Positions 7,838-15,647 of a stretch of DNA of 21,574 bases are shown here, piece after piece; the first letter of the stretch is position 1; every line of letters starts with the position of its first letter. A model generated the notes under the pieces. It ran no database searches. It saw only the letters and a list, made by a program, of their open reading frames with translations, and was not told the origin of the DNA. This stretch comes from an uncultured Prevotella sp. (lineage in GTDB: Bacteria > Bacteroidota > Bacteroidia > Bacteroidales > Bacteroidaceae): positions 1 to 21,574 of the forward strand of contig NZ_URNN01000050.1 of NCBI RefSeq assembly GCF_900549175.1, read 5' to 3'. A program made the position numbers and the translations under genes.

Positions 7838-8032
7838 AATTGAGAATTGAAAGTTTTCGAATTGAAAATGGAAAGTTTTCGAATTGAGAATTGAAAATGG
7901 AGAATGGATAATTATGATTTGCATTGTTTGTATGTGAAACAGAGATACATATTATCCTTATATAAGGAGTAATCATAATTATCCATTTTACATTTTCAAT
8001 TCTCAATTCGAAAACTTTCAATTCTCAATTCG
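7838..8032. repeat. Long imperfect inverted repeat built of AATTGAGAATTGAAA units
   Basis: The arms 7881-7919 and 7971-8009 are reverse complements with two mismatches in 39. Outside them, 7839-7866 pairs with about 8005-8032. The left arm has one extra unit of about 22 nt (a second AAGTTTTCGAATTG copy). The central loop of about 51 nt has no coding sense. The element fills the gap between the convergent esterase and ribH genes and could fold into a long hairpin in transcripts from either side. No gene is seen in 7831-8108. Confidence 0.85.
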
Positions 8033-8052
8033 AAAAAAACTCTGTATAAAAT

Positions 8053-8086
8053 AAGGGCGGGCTTCTCCAAACGAAAGCCCGCCCTT
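8053..8086 (-). terminator. Terminator-like hairpin downstream of ribH
   Basis: A perfect 12 bp stem (AAGGGCGGGCTT 8053-8064 with AAGCCCGCCCTT 8075-8086) encloses a 10 nt loop. On the minus strand it is followed by ATTTTATA, a modest T-rich stretch. It lies 22 nt past the ribH stop codon. Confidence 0.8.
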
Positions 8087-8108
8087 CTCATTATCAATCC
8101 TGAAGTTA

Positions 8109-8585
8109 TTAGAACTTAGCCATTTTGATTGCATCGATAGCACACTCGTCACCTTTGTTCCCGAGGCGTCCGCCACTGCGATCCTTGGCCTGCTGCAGGT
8201 CGTTTGTGGTGAGAAGCCCGTAGATGATGGGTATCTCGCTCGTGGTGTTCAGGCGTGCTATGCCCGCCGTAACGCCCTGACAGATGTAGTCGAAGTGGGG
8301 TGTCTCGCCCTTGATTACGCTGCCCAATACGATGATGGCGTCGAAACTGCCGTTGAGGGTCATCTGATGTGCACCGTAGATGAGCTCGAAACTGCCCGGC
8401 ACGGTCTTCACATGTATGTTCTCTGGCAGTGCTCCGTGGCGTTCGAGAGTGCTCACGGCTCCGTCGAGCAGTGCGCCCGTAATCTCCGGATTCCATTCTG
8501 CCACAACAATGCCGAAGCACATGTTGCTTGCGTCCGGAATACTCTTGAAGTCGTAATCGGAAAGATTGTGGAGTGCTGTAGCCAT
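8109..8585 (-). CDS. ribH: 6,7-dimethyl-8-ribityllumazine synthase
   Basis: The 158-residue enzyme carries out the penultimate step of riboflavin synthesis, condensing 5-amino-6-ribitylaminouracil with 3,4-dihydroxy-2-butanone 4-phosphate. The family motifs are clear: AEWNPEI (29-35), VPGSFEL (62-68), GSVIKGETPHFDY (88-100) with the expected catalytic His97, LLTTNDLQQA, and GNKGDECA near the C-terminus. Length is normal for the family, which forms pentamers or 60-mers. Its ATG is 2 nt after the stop codon of the TPR gene, so the two are almost certainly co-transcribed. No FMN riboswitch is apparent in the region upstream of the pair. A strong hairpin terminator follows. Confidence 0.97.
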   Translation of the reverse strand: MATALHNLSDYDFKSIPDASNMCFGIVVAEWNPEITGALLDGAVSTLERHGALPENIHVKTVPGSFELIYGAHQMTLNGSFDAIIVLGSVIKGETPHFDYICQGVTAGIARLNTTSEIPIIYGLLTTNDLQQAKDRSGGRLGNKGDECAIDAIKMAKF

Positions 8586-8587
8586 CG

Positions 8588-9268
8588 TTATTTCGTTGTC
8601 GCGCGTTCGATGTACTTGTCAATGGTCTGATACTGCATCGAGTTGAAGTATTTATCCTTCACCTCCTGATACAACTTCAGAGCCTCGTCTTTCTTGCCCT
8701 GGCTCTCCAATATCTCACCGGCCTGAATGAGCCAGATGGGGGAGAGGCTGTTGCTGTCGGCCATCTTGGCGGCCTTCTTCAAGTGGTCAACGGCCTTGTC
8801 AAGCTGGTTTACGTGTGCGTAGGCATTGCCGAGAGCACCTTCTGCGGCGGGGCTGATGGTGTTGTCGCCACGTGTGTCGAACTTCTCAAGATACTCCACT
8901 GCCTCGTTCCACTTGCCGAGCTGGGCGTAGCAGAGGCCGGCATAGAGGCCGGCCAGATTGCCGGCGTCGGTGCTGCTGTAGTCGCTTGCAATGCTCTTGA
9001 AACCCGGATATCCTGCTCCATCGCCGTTGAGGGCTTTGTCAAACTGGCTCTCGTTGAAGAAGTTCTGACCCTTTGCCAGAGCCGTACTTGCCTTTTCTTC
9101 ATTAGGTATCTGCACCATGTTTCTGTAGGCGATGAATCCCACTACGATTACGAGTACTGCTATCACTCCGCCGATGATGGCGTTCTTGTGCTTGAAGAAG
9201 AACGCTTCGGAATTGTTGAGAGACTCCTCTACGATGGGAGTATTCTCGGATTTTTTAGTATTTGCCAT
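8588..9268 (-). CDS. Membrane-anchored tetratricopeptide repeat protein
   Basis: The 226-residue protein has a short hydrophilic N-terminus, one membrane helix (about 29-48), and a mainly helical domain with TPR-like units at roughly 104-135, 141-172 and 178-209 (for example the LGKWNEAVEYLEKF and QGKKDEALKLY segments). This layout resembles YfgM-type ancillary proteins with the TPR domain outside the membrane, so a role in envelope protein folding or assembly is possible but not shown. It sits directly upstream of ribH (2 nt gap) and is divergent from recF. I recall this arrangement as common in Bacteroidales. An exact TAnnTTTG promoter box lies 39 nt before the start. Confidence 0.85.
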   Translation of the reverse strand: MANTKKSENTPIVEESLNNSEAFFFKHKNAIIGGVIAVLVIVVGFIAYRNMVQIPNEEKASTALAKGQNFFNESQFDKALNGDGAGYPGFKSIASDYSSTDAGNLAGLYAGLCYAQLGKWNEAVEYLEKFDTRGDNTISPAAEGALGNAYAHVNQLDKAVDHLKKAAKMADSNSLSPIWLIQAGEILESQGKKDEALKLYQEVKDKYFNSMQYQTIDKYIERATTK

Positions 9269-9306
9269 TATTTTTATAAAGTTTTCTGTTTTAAAAAATT
9301 GCGCGA

Positions 9307-9314
9307 CAAAATTA
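9307..9314 (-). promoter_or_regulatory. Predicted -7 promoter box for TPR-ribH operon
   Basis: The minus strand reads TAATTTTG (exact TAnnTTTG), 39 nt upstream of the TPR gene start. With the recF box at 9379 it forms a compact divergent promoter region. Confidence 0.5.
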
Positions 9315-9378
9315 CAGAATTTATTGCATATAGGGAAATTTATTATTGACTTTTTTCGTTTTTGACTGATAAAACCTG

Positions 9379-9386
9379 TAACTTTG
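9379..9386 (+). promoter_or_regulatory. Predicted -7 promoter box for recF
   Basis: TAACTTTG matches TAnnTTTG exactly, 27 nt before the ATG at 9413. It lies downstream of the in-frame TTG at 9362, so that codon cannot be the start if this promoter is used. Confidence 0.55.
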
Positions 9387-9412
9387 CATTAAATTATCAA
9401 TTCAGACAACCG

Positions 9413-10519
9413 ATGATTCTGCAAAAACTGTCCATATTAAATTATCGCAATATACGTGAGGCAACCCTCGATTTGTCTCCGAAGATGAATTGTCTGATAG
9501 GGCATAACGGTATGGGAAAGACCAATGTGTTGGATGCCGTCTATTATTTGTCGTTCTGCAGAAGCGCCCAAAACCCGGTGGACTCGCAGGTGATTTGCCA
9601 CAATCAGGACTTCTTTGTGCTCGAAGGCGCGTACCTCACCGACGACGGTGAGCCGGAGAGCGTGTATTGCGGCATGAAAAGGGGCACGAAAAAGCATTTC
9701 AAGCGTAACGGGAAGGAATACAAACGGCTGTCTGACCACATCGGGCTGATACCGCTCGTGGTGGTAGCCCCGGCCGACACGCTGCTCATCGACGGCGGCA
9801 GCGAGGAGCGGCGGAGGCTGATGGACATGGTCATATCGCAGTACGACCGCGGTTATATAGATGCCCTTACACGTTACAACAAGGCGCTTCAGCAGCGCAA
9901 CACCCTGTTGAAGATGGAGACCGAGCCCGACCCTGCCGTGATGGACATATGGGAGGAGCAGATGGCTGCCGCGGGAGAACGCATATATGCCGCACGCGAT
10001 GCTTTTGTGCGCGAGCTAACACCGGTGTTCCAGAGATATTATGAGGATATATCGTCGGGCCATGAGGCCGTGGGGCTTGAGTATGTGTCGCACTGCCAGC
10101 GCGGCCCTCTGCTCGATGTAATACGGCGCGACCGTTTCAAGGATCGTGCCGTGGGGTACTCGCTTCACGGCGTGCATCGTGACGATTTGGGCTTCACCCT
10201 TTCCGGTCATCCGATAAGGCGCGAGGGCAGTCAGGGGCAGAACAAGACGTTTGTCATAGCCCTGAAGCTGTCGCAGTTCGACTTTCTGAAGCGTACGAGT
10301 TCGCTCACCACGCCGCTTCTTCTGCTCGACGACATCTTCGACAAGCTTGATGCCTGCCGTGTGGAGAAGATTGTCGACATCGTGTCGGGTGACAATTTCG
10401 GGCAGATATTCATCACCGACACCAACCGCGACCATCTCGAACAGATACTTTGCAACAGCTCGCATGACTATAAGTTGTTTCATGTAAGCGACGGGGAGGT
10501 AGCCGAACATGATGTCTGA
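9413..10519 (+). CDS. recF: DNA replication and repair protein RecF
   Basis: The 368-residue protein is an SMC/ABC-like ATPase that helps load RecA at single-strand gaps with RecO and RecR. Visible motifs are Walker A GHNGMGKTN (30-38), the ABC signature region GSQGQNKT (272-279), and Walker B LLLLDDIFDKLD (302-313). Length fits the family. The start is placed at ATG 9413 (MILQKLSILNYRN), where RecF similarity begins; an in-frame TTG at 9362 precedes the likely promoter. It is followed on the same strand by the DUF721/DciA gene after 81 nt with no obvious separate promoter. dnaA and dnaN are not in the window, so this is not the classic dnaA-dnaN-recF cluster. Confidence 0.97.
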   Translation: MILQKLSILNYRNIREATLDLSPKMNCLIGHNGMGKTNVLDAVYYLSFCRSAQNPVDSQVICHNQDFFVLEGAYLTDDGEPESVYCGMKRGTKKHFKRNGKEYKRLSDHIGLIPLVVVAPADTLLIDGGSEERRRLMDMVISQYDRGYIDALTRYNKALQQRNTLLKMETEPDPAVMDIWEEQMAAAGERIYAARDAFVRELTPVFQRYYEDISSGHEAVGLEYVSHCQRGPLLDVIRRDRFKDRAVGYSLHGVHRDDLGFTLSGHPIRREGSQGQNKTFVIALKLSQFDFLKRTSSLTTPLLLLDDIFDKLDACRVEKIVDIVSGDNFGQIFITDTNRDHLEQILCNSSHDYKLFHVSDGEVAEHDV

Positions 10520-10600
10520 GGCCAAATAATCAACCTTTGACTATAAATATAAATTAAGTCCGGCCATTTTTTGTGGAATTAATCAAAACGAAGAAACGGA

Positions 10601-10891
10601 ATGTTTAAAAGGGATGTACAGTCGATAAAGGACTTGATAATGCGCAACCTGCGTGTGCAGGGACTTGAGACGCCTCTGCTTCAGAAGCGCCTCGTGGATG
10701 CGTGGCCGCAGGTGGCGGGACCGCTCATAACACGATATACCATTGATGTGGCGATACGCAACCAGACGCTTTGGGTGCATCTTTCAAATCCCGCTCTGCG
10801 CGCCGACCTGAGCATGCGCCGGCAGGAATATGTGCGGGCACTCAACGGCAGGGTGGGGAGCCAGATTATTACGGACATCCGTTTCTGCTGA
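10601..10891 (+). CDS. dciA: DUF721 (DciA-like) protein, putative replicative-helicase loader
   Basis: The 96-residue protein matches the small DUF721 family: an N-terminal helical segment (VQSIKDLIMRNLRVQGLE), a central W-P-x-V-A-G motif (WPQVAGPLITRYT, about 35-47), and a strand region TLWVHLSNPALRADL followed by a helix to the C-terminus. DUF721 proteins related to DciA are thought to help load the DnaB helicase in bacteria without DnaC or DnaI. That role is inferred from the family and not tested for this short Bacteroidota form. It is downstream of recF on the same strand, so the two may be co-expressed. A GACATA repeat array begins 2 nt after its stop codon. Confidence 0.85.
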   Translation: MFKRDVQSIKDLIMRNLRVQGLETPLLQKRLVDAWPQVAGPLITRYTIDVAIRNQTLWVHLSNPALRADLSMRRQEYVRALNGRVGSQIITDIRFC

Positions 10892-10893
10892 TT

Positions 10894-10979
10894 GACATAA
10901 AGACATGTTTCTTTTGGACATAAAGACATAAATTACATATTTCTTTTGGCATAAAGACAAATATCTTTTGAGCATAATG
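10894..10979 (+). repeat. GACATAAAGACAT repeat array at the 3' end of dciA
   Basis: Exact cores occur at 10894-10906 and 10917-10929 (23 nt apart), with decayed copies near 10949-10960 and 10970-10979. The core contains GACATA twice, 8 nt apart. The first 36-37 nt match the reverse complement of 17980-18015 with one difference. The array starts 2 nt after the dciA stop codon. Confidence 0.85.
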
Positions 10980-10984
10980 TAGGA

Positions 10985-11173
10985 GGGTAAATGGCTATAT
11001 GTCCCTACAATGTGCGTGAACCTTATTTTGATACAGCCTCTCCCTGCCGCCAAAAGATACCAATGGTTTTGCTCTGTAAGCACATCGGGGCGGGCGAATA
11101 ATTTGGTTTTGGGCGAACACACAGGTTCGCCCCTGCGTTAAGCCAGTCATTTGTGAATAATTCCGCCAACGGG
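10985..11173. repeat. Intergenic remnant with GGGCGAAC hairpin
   Basis: No gene is seen. A perfect 8 bp stem (GGGCGAAC 11111-11118, GTTCGCCC 11125-11132) surrounds a 6 nt loop. A related GGGCGAAT half-copy lies near 11093-11100. The hairpin has no T-tract on either side, so it is not a clear terminator, though it is the only strong structure after the membrane-protein gene ending at 11174. I recall this GGGCGAAC palindrome as a dispersed repeat in gut Bacteroidales. Confidence 0.55.
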
Positions 11174-12100
11174 TTATTTCTGTTTTTTTTTATCTTTTTT
11201 TCGCATGTGAACCGTGCCCTTCGCTTCCGTCTCAGAAATTTCGATGATTTCGGTTTCTACATCATAATCATAATTAAATAAATCACTTTCTTCTATCGGA
11301 ATATTTTTCACCGTGTCACCTTCATGCACAACCATGTGCAATTTTGTTTTATCATCGTCGGTCTTCCTTGTGGAGGAGATGTTCGAGGGTAAATTATATA
11401 TCTGTTCTCTTGTCCTTCTCTGTTGTATCACTTTTTTGTCGATGACATGAACATCGTTAAAAACGATCCGGTTAAGGCAACCAATGCTGTAGGTGACTGA
11501 GATTGGGTCACCCTCCTTAAATTTCTCCCATCTGCTTCTCGGGAGGTCATAACTCAGTATATTTCCGTTGATAATGAATTTTATGTGATTCTTACTGGAT
11601 CTGGATTGCTCCCATTTCGAGTGTACATAAGTCTCAACCGTAGTAGGAGGGCCGACCTCGCTATCGTTGACGTGGTTTATTACTGAAAATTCGAAATAGG
11701 GTATGGCAAGCATTGGGCAAAACAAACTGATAACGACAATGCCAACAGCGCCTTCTAATGACGAATCCTTGCCTTTCAGGGTTCCTTTAAAACGCCATTC
11801 GAAAATAAAACTCAACAACAGGAGCACTACTACAAGCAAGACGAGCAAGACAAGCCAAATGCCATGACCTAACTTATATATAAGTGCGAAAGTTTCTTTT
11901 TCGGGTAATATGAAATAGGCAAATATGCATAAATATATCCATGGAAGCCAATGCCTTCCTTTAAAGATGTTGCGTAACCACCGCTTTCGGATGTTGGCAG
12001 AGTCATTCGGGTCTTCTTCCTGACCGTGGTTGCTATTGTCCGCCTGTTGGCGGAATTTATCATCCCTTGAATTGTTTCCGTATCTTTTTCTAAAAGTCAT
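11174..12100 (-). CDS. Membrane protein of unknown function, paralogue of the upstream gene
   Basis: I do not recognise the family. The 308-residue product has a charged N-terminus (1-50), three predicted membrane helices (about 51-66, 80-101, 117-139), then a soluble domain starting with EVGPPTTVETYV. This domain includes a W-E-K-F-K-E-G-D segment (191-198) and ends in GCLNRIVFN (207-215). Residues 222-308 are an extension that its neighbour lacks; it is acidic and ends in a lysine-rich tail (KKDKKKQK). The GD-x-I-x-V-x-Y pattern loosely recalls DUF3592-type domains, but that is weak. Its ATG overlaps the end of the upstream paralogue by 11 nt, so translation is probably coupled. Base composition is clearly more AT-rich than neighbouring housekeeping genes. 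Confidence 0.8.
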   Translation of the reverse strand: MTFRKRYGNNSRDDKFRQQADNSNHGQEEDPNDSANIRKRWLRNIFKGRHWLPWIYLCIFAYFILPEKETFALIYKLGHGIWLVLLVLLVVVLLLLSFIFEWRFKGTLKGKDSSLEGAVGIVVISLFCPMLAIPYFEFSVINHVNDSEVGPPTTVETYVHSKWEQSRSSKNHIKFIINGNILSYDLPRSRWEKFKEGDPISVTYSIGCLNRIVFNDVHVIDKKVIQQRRTREQIYNLPSNISSTRKTDDDKTKLHMVVHEGDTVKNIPIEESDLFNYDYDVETEIIEISETEAKGTVHMRKKDKKKQK

Positions 12101-12761
12101 TGTTGTAAACGTTATTATGTTTTATTGTTGTATTTTCTTTTCTTACGATTTCAATATTGTTGTATACAATCCTGTTCAGGCAACCAAAGCAATATGTAAC
12201 GGCAATGGTGTCACCGATATGATATTTCTCCCATTTCCAACGTTGCTGTTCGATTTTCTTTGTTTCCCCACCGAGTTCAAATGACATGTAATAATATTCA
12301 TTTCTCCCGCCTTCATACTCTAAATCCGATACAACGGAAATCACGGTATGTTCGGGACCGACCTCCTTGCTGTTGATGACATCTTCTACAACAGAAAAAA
12401 AATGGAGGGCAATCACAGAAAGAAAAATGTCCAAGCCACATTTTGAAGCGATAAGGTATGTTATTCCGTATCTGTCAGTCTTATTAATTTCTCTATCAAG
12501 ATAAATACTGAATTTTTCTATAAGTAGGCAAGATATGAAAATAAGAATGATGGAAATTACCCAAAATACTCCATATCCATGTTTCATTATTAGCATGAAG
12601 GTTTCTCCGTTATCACTCAATATGTAAAGGGACAGGAAGGCAAGATAAATTACAGGTAATATAAATGCGTTCCAATCATATATATATTTCAGCCATCTCT
12701 TGATTCGGCTGTCTTTTCTGTCGTTTGCCCCACGGTTCTTGTTATCAGTGTCTTTAATCAT
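12090..12761 (-). CDS. Membrane protein of unknown function, first of a tandem paralogous pair
   Basis: I do not recognise the family. From ATG 12761 the product is 223 residues, with three predicted helices (about 32-49, 63-82, 100-124) and a soluble domain (EVGPEHTV, then WEKYHIGDTIAVTY and GCLNRIVYN at 193-201). The layout and motifs parallel the next gene, so the two arose by tandem duplication. An in-frame GTG at 12827 would add 22 residues and overlap the cyclo-ligase gene; I prefer 12761, which has AGGAA a short distance upstream. Its DNA is very AT-rich (13 G or C in the 60 bases 12481-12540, against 36 in 16081-16140 in dcp), which suggests acquisition or relaxed selection. Confidence 0.78.
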   Translation of the reverse strand: MIKDTDNKNRGANDRKDSRIKRWLKYIYDWNAFILPVIYLAFLSLYILSDNGETFMLIMKHGYGVFWVISIILIFISCLLIEKFSIYLDREINKTDRYGITYLIASKCGLDIFLSVIALHFFSVVEDVINSKEVGPEHTVISVVSDLEYEGGRNEYYYMSFELGGETKKIEQQRWKWEKYHIGDTIAVTYCFGCLNRIVYNNIEIVRKENTTIKHNNVYNNDF

Positions 12762-12817
12762 AATAGTTTTATTCCTATATTTATTTCTTTTTGTTTTTGG
12801 TAAAGAGTTTATGCTTG

Positions 12818-13396
12818 TTATCCACACACCACCTCATCCATCACCATATCCGTCGGCTCCGTCGGAACACTGCCGACGAGCTGAAACGGGAAGCATACAC
12901 CTATTTTATATGCCTGCGGAATGAGCGGCAGGAAGCGGTCGTAGTAACCCTTGCCGCGGCCGAGACGGTGGCCGGCAGCATCGAAGGCCATGCCGGGGAT
13001 GACGGCGAGGTCTATTTCACCGTATCGGGTGAAGGCACTGCCGCATGGCTCCATTATGCCGAAGGCACCGGGGCGCAGGTCATCGGGGCCGGTGTAAAGG
13101 CGAAGTTCCATTTCGGTGTCGCTTGTGACGCGGGGCAGGAGGATGGTCTTGCCGGCAAGGGGATTCTCTGTTTTTGCAGCAATGGCATCCGAAGCTGTCG
13201 TGTCGGCGAGCAGGCGGTGAGTATTCACCTCGTCGGGCAGCGAGTGATAGAGCATGACGGTGCGGGCGGCGGCAAATCGCGGATGCGCCGTAAGACGGCT
13301 TATAATGGCAAGCGCCGTTTCGTCCAATTCATTTTGGGCGAAACGGCGCTTAATCTCTCTTATTGTTTTTCTAAGTTCACTTTTAGTCATATTCAT
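12818..13396 (-). CDS. 5-formyltetrahydrofolate cyclo-ligase
   Basis: The 192-residue protein converts 5-formyl-THF to 5,10-methenyl-THF with ATP, returning a storage folate to the one-carbon pool. The diagnostic C-terminal motif is present at about 133-155 (IPGMAFDAAGHRLGRGKGYY), with conserved Arg and Lys residues that bind phosphate in relatives. The N-terminal KSELRKTIREIKRR helix and the MLYHSLPDEVNT segment also fit. Length is normal. An alternative start is the Met two codons later (13390). It lies 49 nt after the S41 protease gene on the same strand and probably belongs to the same transcript as the protease and deaminase. Confidence 0.95.
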   Translation of the reverse strand: MNMTKSELRKTIREIKRRFAQNELDETALAIISRLTAHPRFAAARTVMLYHSLPDEVNTHRLLADTTASDAIAAKTENPLAGKTILLPRVTSDTEMELRLYTGPDDLRPGAFGIMEPCGSAFTRYGEIDLAVIPGMAFDAAGHRLGRGKGYYDRFLPLIPQAYKIGVCFPFQLVGSVPTEPTDMVMDEVVCG

Positions 13397-13445
13397 TCAT
13401 CCGGTTAGCGGAAAGGGCAAATGCGTTTCCCTTTCACAGTCGTTA

Positions 13446-15164
13446 TCAGGCTCGGGCAGTTATCGTTCCGCGTATGTGGGTGCGGTGATAGTCGTATGCC
13501 GGCGAAGCCATGGCCGTCTGTTTGGTTGCTTTAGGCTTGGCCTCCGGCTTCTTTGGGAACGCCTCGTTCTTCTTGAACACGTCGAGAGCCTTCAGTATGG
13601 TCGGGTCGTCGTGGTTGAGATAGTCTATCCATTCCTGCTCGTTGAGGATATTGTATATTATCCTGCTGACGATGAAGCGCTCAAGCAGTTTGTGCGATTT
13701 CTTTATCATCAGGTTGCGGCGGCGCAGCCCGTTCTTGTTGGCGTATACGGCAAATTTCTCCACGATGTTCTGCTTTGTCAGATACTCGGCCATATCTTTC
13801 ATGTTGTCGAACTTGCTGAGAGCGGCCCGGTGGTCATCGGTGTACGAATAGGCAAACTGCAGAATCAGTCCCGACATGCTTGCCTCCTTATAATAAGACG
13901 TTATGTCGGTGGTGTCTTCGGGCACGAAGATGTCGGGCGTTATGCCGCCACCGCCGTATACCGTGCGGCCGATGTTGGTGTGATATTCCGGTCCGGTGTG
14001 CTTGATGCTGTCCTGATTGAAGAACTCTCCGTGCTGATAGCGGCTGACGAGATCTTCCTCGTAGCTCTTGTCAGCGCCCGAGGAGTATGGTTTCTGTATA
14101 CATCTGCCTGCCGGAGTGTAGTAGCGGGCAATCGTAAGACGAATCATCGACCCGTCGTTGAAGGCTATCGGCTGCTGTACGAGACCCTTGCCGAATGAGC
14201 GGCGGCCGATGATGGTGCCGCGGTCGTTGTCCTGAATGGCTCCCGCGAGAATCTCGGATGCCGATGCCGAACCCTCGTCGATGAGAACCACGAGCGGTAT
14301 GTGCTGATAGCTGCCCCGGCCGTCGCTGCGATACTCCTGCCGCGGCGACTTGCGCCCCTGCGTGTATACTATCAGTCTGCCCTTCGGCAGGAACTCGTTG
14401 GCTATCTGAACCGCCGACGCGAGATAACCGCCGGTGTTGCCGCGCAGGTCGATAACCAGATTGCGGAAGTCCTCCTGCGACAGTTGTGCCAGGGCTATGA
14501 GCATGTCGGGATATGTGTTCTCGCCGAAGTTCTTTATCTTTATGTAACCCGTCGTCTCATCAAGCATATACGTTGCGCTGATGCTCCGTTGCGGAATGTC
14601 GCCGCGGGTCACCGTTATTTCCCTTATCTTCTTCTCGCCGTAGCGCAGTATGCCCAGCTTCACCTTCGTGTCTTTCGGGCCTTTCAGCTTGTGCATGGCC
14701 TCTTCGTTGGTAACCTTCTTGCCAACGAAAACCGTGTCGTCAACGCTCACAATCTTGTCGCCGGCAATCACTCCGGCACGCTCTGCGGGCCCGTTGCCCA
14801 CCACGTTCTGCACACGTATGGTGTCCTGGCGTATGGTAAACTCGATGCCCACTCCCGAGAACGAACCCTTCAGGTCGTCGTTCACTATCTGCACGTCTTT
14901 GGCACTGATGTATACGGAGTGCGGGTCGAGCTCGGAGAGAATTTGCGGCATGGCACCCTCCACGAGCTGGTTGACGTTGACGGTGTCCACATACTGGTCG
15001 TCGACAATGTGCAGCAGGTTGTTCAACTTGTTGCTGCTTGAGTTGATAATGCTCAGTCTGTTGCCCGAGAAGTGGTTTGCGTAGAATGTTCCTATGAGTA
15101 TTCCCACAATAACACACAATGCCATGATGAGCGGCATCAGACGGTTGGATTTATTCTTGTTCAT
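13446..15164 (-). CDS. Carboxyl-terminal processing protease, S41 family, with PDZ domain
   Basis: The 572-residue protein has an N-terminal membrane anchor or uncleaved signal (about 10-27), so its body should be periplasmic. The PDZ domain follows (about 95-180, GVGIEF and AERAGVIAGDKI). The tail-specific protease core carries the Ser-Lys pair: Ser301 in GSASASE and Lys326 in FGKGLVQ, with Gln330, spaced as in CtpB and Prc. A long C-terminal region (about 375-572) ends in a Lys/Pro/Ala-rich stretch that may be disordered. Substrates are probably misfolded or tagged envelope proteins. It is 28 nt downstream of the dCMP deaminase gene and upstream of the cyclo-ligase gene. Confidence 0.95.
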   Translation of the reverse strand: MNKNKSNRLMPLIMALCVIVGILIGTFYANHFSGNRLSIINSSSNKLNNLLHIVDDQYVDTVNVNQLVEGAMPQILSELDPHSVYISAKDVQIVNDDLKGSFSGVGIEFTIRQDTIRVQNVVGNGPAERAGVIAGDKIVSVDDTVFVGKKVTNEEAMHKLKGPKDTKVKLGILRYGEKKIREITVTRGDIPQRSISATYMLDETTGYIKIKNFGENTYPDMLIALAQLSQEDFRNLVIDLRGNTGGYLASAVQIANEFLPKGRLIVYTQGRKSPRQEYRSDGRGSYQHIPLVVLIDEGSASASEILAGAIQDNDRGTIIGRRSFGKGLVQQPIAFNDGSMIRLTIARYYTPAGRCIQKPYSSGADKSYEEDLVSRYQHGEFFNQDSIKHTGPEYHTNIGRTVYGGGGITPDIFVPEDTTDITSYYKEASMSGLILQFAYSYTDDHRAALSKFDNMKDMAEYLTKQNIVEKFAVYANKNGLRRRNLMIKKSHKLLERFIVSRIIYNILNEQEWIDYLNHDDPTILKALDVFKKNEAFPKKPEAKPKATKQTAMASPAYDYHRTHIRGTITARA

Positions 15165-15192
15165 CGTTGTTTGTTTGGTCTTTTATATGCAG

Positions 15193-15627
15193 TCATGCGT
15201 CAGGATTGAGATACATCACCTCTATGCCGGCCCGCTTCAATAGCGTCAGGCCGTCTTCCAGCCGGTAATGCTCGCCGTAAACCACACGTTTTATGCCGGC
15301 CTGAATGATCAGTTTGGAACATTCGATACATGGCGATGCCGTGACATACAGTGTAGCCCCCTCGCTGTTGTTCGAGCTTCGGGCAAGTTTTGTTATGGCG
15401 TTGGCCTCGGCGTGCAGCACATACGGGTGGGTTACGTTGGCGGCATCTTCGCACACATTGTCGAAACCACTCGGCGTACCGTTGTATCCGTCGCTTATTA
15501 TCATCTTGTTCTTCACCACCAGGGCACCCACCTGCCTCCTTTTGCAGTAGCTGTTTTCGGCCCAGATGCGTGCCATGCGCAGATAGCGCAGGTCGAGCAA
15601 TAGCTGTTTTTCCTCCTCTTTTGTCAT
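15193..15627 (-). CDS. Deoxycytidylate (dCMP) deaminase family protein
   Basis: The 144-residue protein belongs to the zinc-dependent cytidine/deoxycytidylate deaminase fold. HAEANAI gives zinc ligand His72 and catalytic Glu74; PCIEC gives zinc ligands Cys100 and Cys103. The GYNGTPSGFDNVCED segment is typical of dCMP deaminases and ComEB-like proteins, which make dUMP for thymidylate synthesis. The start is placed at ATG 15627 (MTKEEEKQLLLDLRY), 20 nt after the M3 peptidase stop codon. The open frame continues upstream across the end of that gene but without family similarity. It appears to be second in the operon dcp - deaminase - S41 protease - cyclo-ligase. Confidence 0.93.
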   Translation of the reverse strand: MTKEEEKQLLLDLRYLRMARIWAENSYCKRRQVGALVVKNKMIISDGYNGTPSGFDNVCEDAANVTHPYVLHAEANAITKLARSSNNSEGATLYVTASPCIECSKLIIQAGIKRVVYGEHYRLEDGLTLLKRAGIEVMYLNPDA

Positions 15628-15647
15628 ATTTCGTGGTTTTGCTTTTG

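Noticed and set aside
9362..9412. TTG start for recF giving 17 extra residues
   Set aside because: The extension lies over the predicted promoter, and RecF similarity begins at ATG 9413.
12762..12827. GTG start for the first paralogous membrane protein
   Set aside because: It would overlap the cyclo-ligase gene, and the added residues have no counterpart in the paralogue.
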